A DNA stretch of 5,290 nt. It comes from Oscillospiraceae bacterium (GTDB taxonomy: Bacteria; Bacillota; Clostridia; Oscillospirales; Oscillospiraceae). Of this stretch, positions 1-5,290 are shown piece by piece. The DNA lies in NCBI GenBank assembly GCA_020025545.1, contig JAHHRX010000051.1, positions 1 through 5,290 of the forward strand, given 5' to 3'. Both the position numbers and the translations under genes were made by a program. Positions within the stretch are counted from its first letter, which is position 1. Each line of letters opens with the position of its first letter. A model generated the notes under the pieces. That model searched no databases. It saw only the letters and a program-made list of their open reading frames with translations, and was not told where the DNA came from.

Positions 1-608
1 GTCAATCGAACTGGCTGGCTCCCGACACATTGGGAGTCCGTTACGTCCATGAGTTATCCGGAATGCGGCTTGGCATCGGTCCGGAGGGCTCCACCACAGA
101 ACAGTCTGCCCTGGACGCGCTCCGTGCTGCCGGGGCAGAAGGGCAGAACCAGATTGTAAACTGCGGCCTTGGTGCTGGAGTTGATATGGTGCGCGAAGGC
201 AAGCTGGATGCCATCCACGGCTTTTCCGGAGCTCCAATCGGCCGTCTGAACGAGCTGGCCAATCAATATCCCTGTCGACTGCTTCTATATACTCCGGCGG
301 AGCTGGAATCCATTCTCAAAAGCGACGGTCTCTATGTGCCTGTCACAGTTCCAGCCGGAACCTACCGAGGCCAGCTTGAGGATGTTGATACCTTTGCGGT
401 TAAATGTTTGCTGTGTGTGGATGCATCCATGGATGATGATCTGGTTTTTGAACTGACCCAGGATCTTTGGAAGGCCAGATCGGAATTGATCCAGGTCCAT
501 CCGGCCATGCTGCCCATGGCAGAAGGCCGCTTTCTCTGTCAAGATCTGCCCATCCCGCTGCACAGCGGAGCGAGGCGTTTCTACGAAGATCAAGAACTTA
601 TCTCATAA
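1..608 (+). CDS. TAXI-family TRAP transporter solute-binding protein (5' partial)
   Basis: This is the extracytoplasmic binding subunit of a tripartite (TRAP) secondary transporter, which captures a small, usually carboxylated solute and passes it to membrane subunits. The frame is open from base 3 to the TAA at 606-608, giving about 201 residues. Family members are usually 310-350 residues, so roughly the first 120, including the signal peptide, lie off the left edge. Visible family hallmarks, in order: a segment matching the 'DLKGKRVSVGPPGSGTE' block (here ELSGMRLGIGPEGSTTE), a 'lkdGkiDA' block (VREGKLDAIHGFSGAP), the VPAGTYRGQ segment followed by DVDTFAVKCLL, a helix with DLVFELTQDLW, and the C-terminal PIPLHSGARRFYED. 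The TTG at 30 is internal, since recognisable family sequence continues upstream of it. The ligand cannot be read from sequence. The membrane subunits are not in view and may lie to the left. Confidence 0.9.
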   Translation, partial: QSNWLAPDTLGVRYVHELSGMRLGIGPEGSTTEQSALDALRAAGAEGQNQIVNCGLGAGVDMVREGKLDAIHGFSGAPIGRLNELANQYPCRLLLYTPAELESILKSDGLYVPVTVPAGTYRGQLEDVDTFAVKCLLCVDASMDDDLVFELTQDLWKARSELIQVHPAMLPMAEGRFLCQDLPIPLHSGARRFYEDQELIS

Positions 609-640
609 TCAAGAACATAAATGAGTCCATTAAAATGGGC

Positions 641-682
641 ATAAGAAAACACCCCTGATGCAGGATAGACTGCATCAGGGGT
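641..682 (-). terminator. Rho-independent terminator of the LysR gene
   Basis: A perfect 12-bp stem (651-662 with 671-682, arm ACCCCTGATGCA) encloses an 8-base loop. On the minus strand it begins 4 bases after the regulator's stop codon and is followed by GTTTTCTTAT (complement of 641-650), a reasonable U-rich tail. On the plus strand the hairpin is followed by ACTGCTATAT, which is poor in T. It is therefore mainly a minus-strand terminator, though the stem sits between convergent genes and could also weakly stop the TRAP transcript. Confidence 0.85.
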
Positions 683-686
683 ACTG

Positions 687-1547
687 CTATATCTGAGGAT
701 CATCAAATAGCTGGTGAACCTTTTGCTCTCCGATGCCGCGATTGCAGTAGACAAAGTTAAACTCACCCTCGATAGACATGTCTTGTACGGAAAAGGTCGT
801 GAGATCACTTCGCTGCAGACTGATTGGCTGATAGGCAAACGTGATTGCGTTTGTTTGCAGCAGAAGGTCCATGAGTACAGAAAAATTACTCATAGAAATG
901 GTACGCGAAAAGCTGTCCAGGGAAAACCCCCGATCCAGAATGGCCTGTTCCAGCAGGTGACGGGTGCCGGACCCCTTTTCCCGAATGAGCAGCGTCTCTT
1001 TGAATGTTTCATCCAGGGGCACGGTTTTCCCTGCAAAGCGGTGCTCTTTGGTGCAAATACCGGTAAACCTTTCTTTTTTGTACAGACGATAATCATATCT
1101 TGTTTTATCAAATACACCTTCCACAACAGCAAAATCAAGCTCCTGATTTTCCAGCATTTGCAAAAGAACCATGGTATTATCGATCGTGAAGTCCAGACTA
1201 TGGTTGGGCTGCTGTAAAAAACGGCTTATAATAGGGGGTAAAATAAACTCCCCGATGGTCTTTGTGGCTCCAATTCGCAGATAAACACCTGCTTTTTTCA
1301 CAAACTCTTTGCGCATAGCCTGCTCTTCTGCCAACATGCTGTCCAGATGGCGTTTGAACTGTTCGGCTTCGGGTGTCCGATATAACGTGCGGCCCTGATA
1401 GCGGAAGAGCTTTATCCCATAAAGCTTTTCCAGATACTTGATGTGCTGTGTAACACCGGGCTGTGTCATTCTCCGCTTTTCAGCAGTGCGATGATAGTTC
1501 ATTTCCTTATACAGCGTTAAGAACGTGAATACGCGGTCGTCAAACAT
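687..1547 (-). CDS. LysR-family transcriptional regulator
   Basis: This is a cytoplasmic DNA-binding regulator, 286 residues from the chosen start (LysR proteins are usually about 290-310). Residues about 1-60 form the winged helix-turn-helix: the NYHRTAEKRRMTQPGVTQHI stretch (17-36) followed by LEKLYGIKLF (39-48) and a wing containing GRTLYRTPEA matches the LysR signature. A linker helix follows, then a periplasmic-binding-protein-like effector domain from about residue 88 (LRIGATKTIGEFILPPII) to the end. An ATG exists at 1571, but the ATG at 1547 has an AAGGAGT ribosome site 7 bases upstream and puts the HTH at the usual distance from the N terminus, so 1547 is preferred. The gene is divergent from the sulfur/siroheme oxidoreductase, the classic layout for a LysR protein controlling its neighbour and itself. 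The co-inducer is unknown; a sulfur compound is a guess from context only. Confidence 0.95.
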   Translation of the reverse strand: MFDDRVFTFLTLYKEMNYHRTAEKRRMTQPGVTQHIKYLEKLYGIKLFRYQGRTLYRTPEAEQFKRHLDSMLAEEQAMRKEFVKKAGVYLRIGATKTIGEFILPPIISRFLQQPNHSLDFTIDNTMVLLQMLENQELDFAVVEGVFDKTRYDYRLYKKERFTGICTKEHRFAGKTVPLDETFKETLLIREKGSGTRHLLEQAILDRGFSLDSFSRTISMSNFSVLMDLLLQTNAITFAYQPISLQRSDLTTFSVQDMSIEGEFNFVYCNRGIGEQKVHQLFDDPQI

Positions 1548-1554
1548 AGCAGAG

Positions 1555-1561
1555 ACTCCTT
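1555..1561 (-). promoter_or_regulatory. Ribosome binding site that fixes the LysR start
   Basis: Read on the minus strand this is AAGGAGT, a near-perfect Shine-Dalgarno, with 7 bases between it and the ATG at 1547-1545. It lies downstream of the alternative ATG at 1571, so it can serve only the inner start. Confidence 0.85.
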
Positions 1562-1580
1562 GTATAATCATAATTTCTAT

Positions 1581-1618
1581 TTATCATCTGATAACAAAAA
1601 GTAATTAGATTTTATCAT
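1581..1618. promoter_or_regulatory. Candidate LysR operator: perfect dyad plus repeated half-site
   Basis: TTATCA (1581-1586) and TGATAA (1589-1594) form a perfect inverted repeat with a 2-bp centre. The half-site recurs as TTATCAT at 1612-1618, exactly 31 bp after TTATCAT at 1581-1587, about three helical turns and so on the same DNA face. LysR proteins typically bind a strong dyad plus a weaker site near the -35 of the target promoter. Here the second copy falls within the -35/spacer region of the plus-strand promoter. Binding is inferred from position and symmetry only, and AT-rich DNA makes short repeats easier to get by chance. Confidence 0.45.
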
Positions 1619-1634
1619 ATATGCGATGTATAAT
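1605..1634 (+). promoter_or_regulatory. Probable sigma-A promoter of the fusion oxidoreductase gene
   Basis: A consensus TATAAT at 1629-1634 is followed by a leader of roughly 26 bases (start expected near 1641) before the GTG start codon. The best -35 at 18-bp spacing is TTAGAT (1605-1610), a poor match to TTGACA. A strong -10 with a weak -35 suits a promoter that needs an activator, in keeping with the divergent LysR gene and the dyad just upstream. Confidence 0.6.
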
Positions 1635-1653
1635 AAAGGCACTATCGGAAAAG

Positions 1654-1660
1654 AAGGGGA
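1654..1660 (+). promoter_or_regulatory. Ribosome binding site supporting a GTG start
   Basis: AAGGGGA lies six T residues upstream of GTG at 1667. The first codons after this GTG encode the FAD-binding beta strand KVVIIGG, which must sit at the very N terminus in this family. The two together make GTG the start with confidence. Confidence 0.75.
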
Positions 1661-1666
1661 TTTTTT

Positions 1667-4228
1667 GTGAAAGTTGTGATAATCGGCGGCGTAGCGGCAG
1701 GGACGAAAACAGCAGCAAAGTTCAAACGCGAGCATCCGCAGGATGAAGTGGTCCTGTACACAAAGGGAAGCGATATTTCCTATGCTGGATGCGGCCTGCC
1801 GTACTATGTGGGTGGTGTCATTGAGTCGGAGAACGCGCTGATCGTAAATACACCGCAAGCGTTTTCCGCGCTTACCGGTGTAGAGGTACATACTGACTGC
1901 GAGATCGTTTCACTGGATGCAAATGCGCATACCGTGCTTACCCGAACCGGAGAAACCGTTTCTTACGACAAGCTGGTCGTGTCCGTAGGCGCCGAACCCA
2001 TTCGCCCCTCCATCCAGGGTGTGGGGCTGCCAGGTGTTTTTTGTGTACGGACCCCGCAGGATGCCATTCAGATTCGACAGTACATTGATGACAAGGCATG
2101 CCGCCATGCCGTGGTAGTGGGCGGCGGTTTTATTGGTCTTGAAATGGCAGAAAACCTGAGAAAGCGGGGGATGTCTGTCAGCTTGATTGATATGGCACCT
2201 CAGCTGATGCCCAACCTGTTGGACTCCGAAATGGCTGACTATATGCGCCGCCATCTGGTCAAGAAGGGGCTGCGCATAGTTCTTGGCGCCGCTCTCAAGG
2301 AAATTCAAGGCAGTGCAGCGGTGCAGGCTGTTGAATGTGGTGCAGGCGTTTTACCGGCAGATCTGGTCATTCTGGCAATTGGCATTCGCCCTGCGACCGA
2401 ATTTTTGGAACACAGTGGCCTGGAAATGCAGCGAGGGGTGATTGTGACAGACAATGCTCACAGGACTAACCTTGCAGATATTTTTGCAGTAGGGGACTGT
2501 GCCCTGGTAAAAAATCGCATTACCGGAGAGCCACAGTGGTCTGCCATGGGCTCTACAGCTAACATCGCTGGCCGTGAGCTGGCGCTTGAACTGGCTGGGG
2601 AGAGCGTTTGCTATCCCGGATGTCTGGGTACTGGCGTTGCGAAAATTTCGGAAGATCTGAATGTCGGCCGCACCGGTCTGACGATGCAGCAGGCACAGGA
2701 TGCCGGCTTTGATGCAGCGTCAGTGACGGCGATTCTGAACGACAAGGCTCATTATTATGTGGATGCATCCACCTTTGTCGTCAAGCTGATTGCAGACCGC
2801 ACGACACACCGCTTGCTCGGTCTGCAGGTGATGGGCAGTGGTGCTGTTGACAAAATGACCGATGTGGCTGTCACCGCAATCTCCATGAAAGCACGGCTGG
2901 AAGACCTTGTCTCTATGGATTTTGCCTATGCACCGCCGTTCTCTACCGCCATCCACCCCATGGCCACCGCCTGCGGCATCCTGCTCAACAAGTTGAGTGG
3001 CCGTATGGACAGCGTTACTCCTGCTGAGTATGCAGCCGGAGAAGCGGAGGAATATCGCCTTGTGGATGCACATCCTGCGCCCTCCATCCCTGGTCTGCCG
3101 TGGTTTGACCTGACGCATCCCGAGGAATCCTCCAAGCAGTTTGATCCCCACGAAAAACTGCTGCTGGTCTGCGCCAAGGGCAAGCGGGCGTACCTGTCCC
3201 AGAATAAGCTCCGTGCCTGTGGTTTTACCCAGGTGAAGGTACTGGAGGGCGGCGTGGAATTCAGCGTACTGCGCCGTCCCCATGTTGAAGGCAAAGCTCT
3301 GCCGCCCGAAGAGGTAAAGCGGTTAAAGGGGCTCGGCTGCCTGCGGGATAAGCGCTTTGCGGATGTGTTCAATGTGCGAGTGATCACGCGCAACGGCAAA
3401 ATCACAACGGACGAGCACCGCACCATTGCGGAAGCCGCAGAACGGTTTGGGTCCGGCGAGATTACCATGACAACCCGCTTAACAATGGAGATTCAGGGCG
3501 TTTCGTATGCAAATATTGACCCGCTGATGGAGTTTCTGAATCAGCGCGGGTTGGAAACTGGTGGTACCGGGTCTCTGGTTCGCCCCATTGTATCCTGTAA
3601 GGGGACTACCTGCCAGTACGGCCTGATTGACACCTTTGCGTTGAGTGAAAAACTCCATGAGTACTTCTACAAAGGATATCACCAGGTCACGCTGCCCCAC
3701 AAGTTCAAAATTGCAGTGGGTGGCTGTCCAAACAACTGCGTCAAGCCCGATTTGAACGACTTGGGTATTATCGGCCAGAAAATGCCTGTCTTTGATTATT
3801 CCAGGTGCCGTGGCTGCAAGGTCTGCCAGGTAGAAAAGGCGTGCCCAATTCATGTTGCGGCTCTGGAAGGAACGATGCTGCGGGTGGATGAGCAAGCGTG
3901 TAATCACTGCGGACGCTGCGATGGGAAGTGCCCCTTCGGTGTCACCGCAGAATATCAGGATGGTTATAAGATTTATATTGGCGGCCGCTGGGGCAAGCAG
4001 GTTGCTCATGGCCGTCCGCTGGAGAAATTCTTTACCTCGGAAGAAGAAGTCCTGAATATTGTGGAGCGGGCAATTCTGCTGTTTCGCAATGAAGGAAAGA
4101 CCGGTGAACGTTTTGCTGATACGGTTGCCCGACTGGGATTTGACTTTGTTCAGCGCAGGCTGCTGTACGCTGAAATTGACAAGAGTCAGATTTTAGAAAA
4201 GCAGGTGACCGGCGGAGCGACCTGTTGA
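1667..4228 (+). CDS. Fused NADH/FAD disulfide reductase - rhodanese - siroheme sulfite reductase - ferredoxin
   Basis: An 853-residue soluble multidomain oxidoreductase. Residues 1-435 resemble CoA-disulfide reductase/NADH persulfide reductase: FAD motif GGVAAG (7-12), active-site S38-x3-C42 followed by GLPYYVGG, NAD motif GGGFIG (152-157) with D175 ending the next strand (favouring NADH), second FAD motif AVGDC (D277), and a dimerisation domain with YAPPFS (Y421). Residues about 470-535 are a shortened rhodanese with C502 in the loop CAKGKRAY. Residues about 552-853 are one ferredoxin-like/siroheme half-unit of sulfite or nitrite reductase: TTRLTME (R604), cluster cysteines C644, C649, C687 and C691 (GGCPNNC), and YIGGRWG near the end. 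A two-cluster ferredoxin is inserted between (C714/C717/C720/C726 and C745/C748/C751/C755), as in DsrA, AsrC and Fsr-type enzymes. Known families suggest NADH electrons pass by FAD and Fe-S to siroheme, reducing sulfite or a related sulfur species. The substrate is inferred. No transmembrane segment or signal peptide is apparent, so it is probably cytoplasmic. Confidence 0.92.
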   Translation: MKVVIIGGVAAGTKTAAKFKREHPQDEVVLYTKGSDISYAGCGLPYYVGGVIESENALIVNTPQAFSALTGVEVHTDCEIVSLDANAHTVLTRTGETVSYDKLVVSVGAEPIRPSIQGVGLPGVFCVRTPQDAIQIRQYIDDKACRHAVVVGGGFIGLEMAENLRKRGMSVSLIDMAPQLMPNLLDSEMADYMRRHLVKKGLRIVLGAALKEIQGSAAVQAVECGAGVLPADLVILAIGIRPATEFLEHSGLEMQRGVIVTDNAHRTNLADIFAVGDCALVKNRITGEPQWSAMGSTANIAGRELALELAGESVCYPGCLGTGVAKISEDLNVGRTGLTMQQAQDAGFDAASVTAILNDKAHYYVDASTFVVKLIADRTTHRLLGLQVMGSGAVDKMTDVAVTAISMKARLEDLVSMDFAYAPPFSTAIHPMATACGILLNKLSGRMDSVTPAEYAAGEAEEYRLVDAHPAPSIPGLPWFDLTHPEESSKQFDPHEKLLLVCAKGKRAYLSQNKLRACGFTQVKVLEGGVEFSVLRRPHVEGKALPPEEVKRLKGLGCLRDKRFADVFNVRVITRNGKITTDEHRTIAEAAERFGSGEITMTTRLTMEIQGVSYANIDPLMEFLNQRGLETGGTGSLVRPIVSCKGTTCQYGLIDTFALSEKLHEYFYKGYHQVTLPHKFKIAVGGCPNNCVKPDLNDLGIIGQKMPVFDYSRCRGCKVCQVEKACPIHVAALEGTMLRVDEQACNHCGRCDGKCPFGVTAEYQDGYKIYIGGRWGKQVAHGRPLEKFFTSEEEVLNIVERAILLFRNEGKTGERFADTVARLGFDFVQRRLLYAEIDKSQILEKQVTGGATC

Positions 4229-4239
4229 TGTCTATTCTC

Positions 4240-4276
4240 AGATCCCGGCATCTTTATGTGCCGGGGTCTATTTTAT
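4240..4276 (+). terminator. Terminator-like hairpin between the oxidoreductase and the binding-protein gene
   Basis: An 11-bp stem (4240-4250 with 4259-4269, one G-U wobble, core CCCGGCA/TGCCGGG) encloses an 8-base loop. It is followed by a moderately T-rich stretch, TATTTTAT, at 4269-4276. It starts 11 bases after the oxidoreductase stop codon. The T tract is interrupted, so termination may be partial. The next gene's ribosome site begins directly after it, leaving no room for a separate promoter. Confidence 0.7.
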
Positions 4277-4283
4277 AGGGGAG
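4277..4283 (+). promoter_or_regulatory. Ribosome binding site of the binding-protein gene
   Basis: AGGGGAG lies 11 bases before the ATG at 4295, a slightly long but workable spacing. It supports 4295 over the in-frame GTG-type codon at 4256, which lies inside the terminator hairpin and would add 13 residues ahead of the signal peptide. Confidence 0.65.
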
Positions 4284-4294
4284 AAGAGAGCGCT

Positions 4295-5239
4295 ATGAAA
4301 AAAGTTCTGTTGGTGCTTGCTGCTGCGGTGACATTTTGTTTTATGGCTGGCTGTGCATCGACTCCGGTAGACTCAAATTCGGATGGGGCAAATCAGATTT
4401 CCGTCACAGATGACCTGGGTCGGGAAGTTTTGGTAAATATGCCGGAGCGTACAGCCGTACTGATCGGCAGCTTTGCGGATGTGTGGTGCCTTGCCGGCGG
4501 CAAAGAGTCGCTGGTCGCAACGGCGGATGATGCCTGGACGCTGTTTGATTTGGATTTGTCAGAGGACGTAATCAATTTGGGAGGCGTGAAAACTCCAAGC
4601 CTTGAAAAGCTCCTGGCAGCTCAGCCGGATCTTGTGATTGGCAGTGCGAAAACGTCCGCAAATCTGGACTTGAAGGATTCTCTGGAACAAATGGGGATTC
4701 CTGTGCTCTATTTTAATGTGAGCACGTTTAAAGACTATCTGCGGATGCTGAATGTATGCACTCAACTTACCGGTCACCCAGAGAACTATACCATATACGG
4801 AACAGAGATCCAGTCACAGGTGGACGCCGCAATCGCCCGTGCCTCAGGCGAACAGCCCAGTGTTTTGTACGTTCGCGCGTCCGGGTCAAGCTGCAAGATC
4901 AAGAACAGCAAGGACAGTGTCTTGGGTGAGATGCTGGCAGAACTCGGATGTCGCAATATTGCTGACAGTGAAAGCAGTCTATTGGAAAATCTGAGTATGG
5001 AGACCATCCTGACACAGGACCCGGATTATATTTTTGCAGTGCTGCAAGGCGCTGATACTGCAAAGGCACAAAAGTCACTGCAAAAAGCACTTTTAGAAAA
5101 TCCTGCCTGGAGCAGCCTGACTGCCGTGAAGCAGGGGCGTTTCCATATCATGGACCAAAAACTATATAACTTAAAGCCGAATGCACGTTGGGGAGAAGCC
5201 TATGAAAATCTTGCAGACATTCTTTACCCGGAGAAGTGA
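4295..5239 (+). CDS. ABC transporter substrate-binding lipoprotein, iron-siderophore/heme/cobalamin class
   Basis: A surface-anchored binding protein of 314 residues that would deliver a metal complex or tetrapyrrole/corrinoid to an ABC importer. The N terminus has a lysine pair, a hydrophobic core and the lipobox MAGC (17-20), so Cys20 should be lipidated after cleavage; a short polar linker follows. The mature part fits the Peripla_BP_2 (class III, BtuF/FhuD/FecB-like) fold: ISVTDDLGREV at the start, the block TPSLEKLLAAQPDLVIGS, the inter-lobe helix region, then LSMETILTQDPDYIF and LTAVKQGRFHIMD, ending with NARWGEAYENLADILY. It starts after the ribosome site at 4277, and the next membrane-protein gene overlaps its 3' end. 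The ligand cannot be fixed from sequence: ferric siderophore, heme, corrinoid or another oxyanion/metal chelate are all possible. The adjoining siroheme/Fe-S enzyme makes iron or a tetrapyrrole attractive, but this is inference. Confidence 0.92.
   Translation: MKKVLLVLAAAVTFCFMAGCASTPVDSNSDGANQISVTDDLGREVLVNMPERTAVLIGSFADVWCLAGGKESLVATADDAWTLFDLDLSEDVINLGGVKTPSLEKLLAAQPDLVIGSAKTSANLDLKDSLEQMGIPVLYFNVSTFKDYLRMLNVCTQLTGHPENYTIYGTEIQSQVDAAIARASGEQPSVLYVRASGSSCKIKNSKDSVLGEMLAELGCRNIADSESSLLENLSMETILTQDPDYIFAVLQGADTAKAQKSLQKALLENPAWSSLTAVKQGRFHIMDQKLYNLKPNARWGEAYENLADILYPEK
5190..5195 (+). promoter_or_regulatory. Ribosome binding site for the overlapping permease start
   Basis: GGGGAG lies 6 bases before ATG at 5202, inside the end of the binding-protein gene. 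It supports a start that overlaps the upstream gene by 38 bases. Confidence 0.65.
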
Positions 5240-5290
5240 CCCGCGTAAAACATTGCTGCTGTTGGTGCTGCTGCTGTTGGTGGTTGTATC
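5202..5290 (+). CDS. Probable FecCD/BtuC-family ABC permease (3' partial)
   Basis: Only the first 29 codons are in view. A short basic N-terminal stretch (MKILQTFFTRRSDPRKT) is followed by a run of Leu and Val residues that looks like the first transmembrane helix. Permeases of the BtuC/FhuB/HmuU family commonly begin this way, and such a gene normally follows a class III binding-protein gene. The ATG has a good ribosome site (GGGGAG, 6-base spacing), and the 38-base overlap with the binding-protein gene implies translational coupling. Family assignment rests mainly on context because no diagnostic permease motif falls inside the window. Confidence 0.72.
   Translation, partial: MKILQTFFTRRSDPRKTLLLLVLLLLVVV

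Noticed and set aside
30..32. TTG as a start codon for the TRAP binding protein
   Set aside because: The frame stays open upstream to base 3, the family's conserved sequence continues to the left, and no signal peptide or ribosome site is present. The gene is simply cut by the window edge.
615..645. Small hairpin (GTCCAT-TAAA-ATGGGC) after the TRAP gene as its terminator
   Set aside because: It is only 6 bp with a wobble pair and is followed by A-rich, not T-rich, sequence on the plus strand.
714..1217. Plus-strand open frame of 167 codons opposite the LysR gene
   Set aside because: It lies wholly antisense to a well-supported LysR gene, has no recognisable domain and no convincing ribosome site.
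1567..1572. TATGAT (minus strand) as the -10 of the LysR gene
   Set aside because: Transcription would start inside or at the ribosome binding site, leaving almost no leader, and the TTGTTA upstream is 19 bp away. No minus-strand promoter is convincing, although another TATGAT at 1614-1619 is possible.
2720..4009. Long minus-strand open frames under the oxidoreductase gene (for example 2720-3283 and 3479-4009)
   Set aside because: They are shadows of the strongly conserved plus-strand enzyme. Their translations have no family features.
4176..4181. Perfect TTGACA that could be a -35 for the transporter genes
   Set aside because: At 16-19 bp spacing there is no acceptable -10 (the sequence there is AAGCAG-like), and it lies within coding sequence. 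It is probably chance.
5253..5287. CTG/TTG-rich tract as a microsatellite
   Set aside because: It encodes the Leu/Val-rich first membrane helix of the downstream protein in frame. Codon repetition explains it, though slippage here is conceivable.

Overview
The window reads as chromosomal DNA from an anaerobic Firmicute. A gut-type Clostridia of moderate GC (Oscillospiraceae/Ruminococcaceae-like) is my best guess. The basis is GC-balanced genes separated by short AT-rich gaps, strong AGGAG/GGGGAG ribosome binding sites, Rho-independent terminators, a Firmicute-type lipoprotein signal, and a large iron-sulfur/siroheme enzyme typical of anaerobes. The genus is inference.

Layout. (1) Positions 1-608, plus strand: the C-terminal two thirds of a TAXI-family TRAP transporter solute-binding protein, cut by the left edge. 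(2) 641-682: a perfect 12-bp hairpin with a T-rich tail on the minus strand, ending the next gene. (3) 687-1547, minus strand: a LysR-family regulator. (4) 1548-1666: a compact divergent control region with a consensus TATAAT box, a perfect TTATCA-N2-TGATAA dyad, and a second TTATCAT copy 31 bp away. (5) 1667-4228, plus strand: an 853-residue multidomain redox enzyme. Its order is CoA-disulfide/NADH-persulfide-reductase-like flavoprotein, degenerate rhodanese, siroheme sulfite/nitrite reductase half-unit, and an inserted two-cluster ferredoxin module. (6) 4240-4276: a terminator-like hairpin. (7) 4295-5239: a lipoprotein substrate-binding protein of the iron-siderophore/heme/cobalamin class. 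(8) 5202-5290: the first 29 residues of a membrane protein, probably its FecCD/BtuC-type permease, overlapping the previous gene and cut by the right edge. No gap between genes exceeds about 120 bases.

How it may work together. The LysR protein probably controls the divergently transcribed fusion enzyme. That enzyme carries in one chain everything needed to take electrons from NADH (FAD, redox cysteine), hold a sulfane/persulfide sulfur (rhodanese cysteine), and deliver electrons through two [4Fe-4S] clusters to a siroheme-[4Fe-4S] centre. A self-contained NADH-linked reductase of sulfite or a related sulfur species is the simplest reading, but the sequence does not prove the substrate. The downstream ABC importer belongs to a class that commonly brings in iron, heme or corrinoids. 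It may be co-transcribed by read-through and supply metal or cofactor for the enzyme. The TAXI transporter lies on the other side of a convergent terminator, and any link to the sulfur enzyme is speculative.
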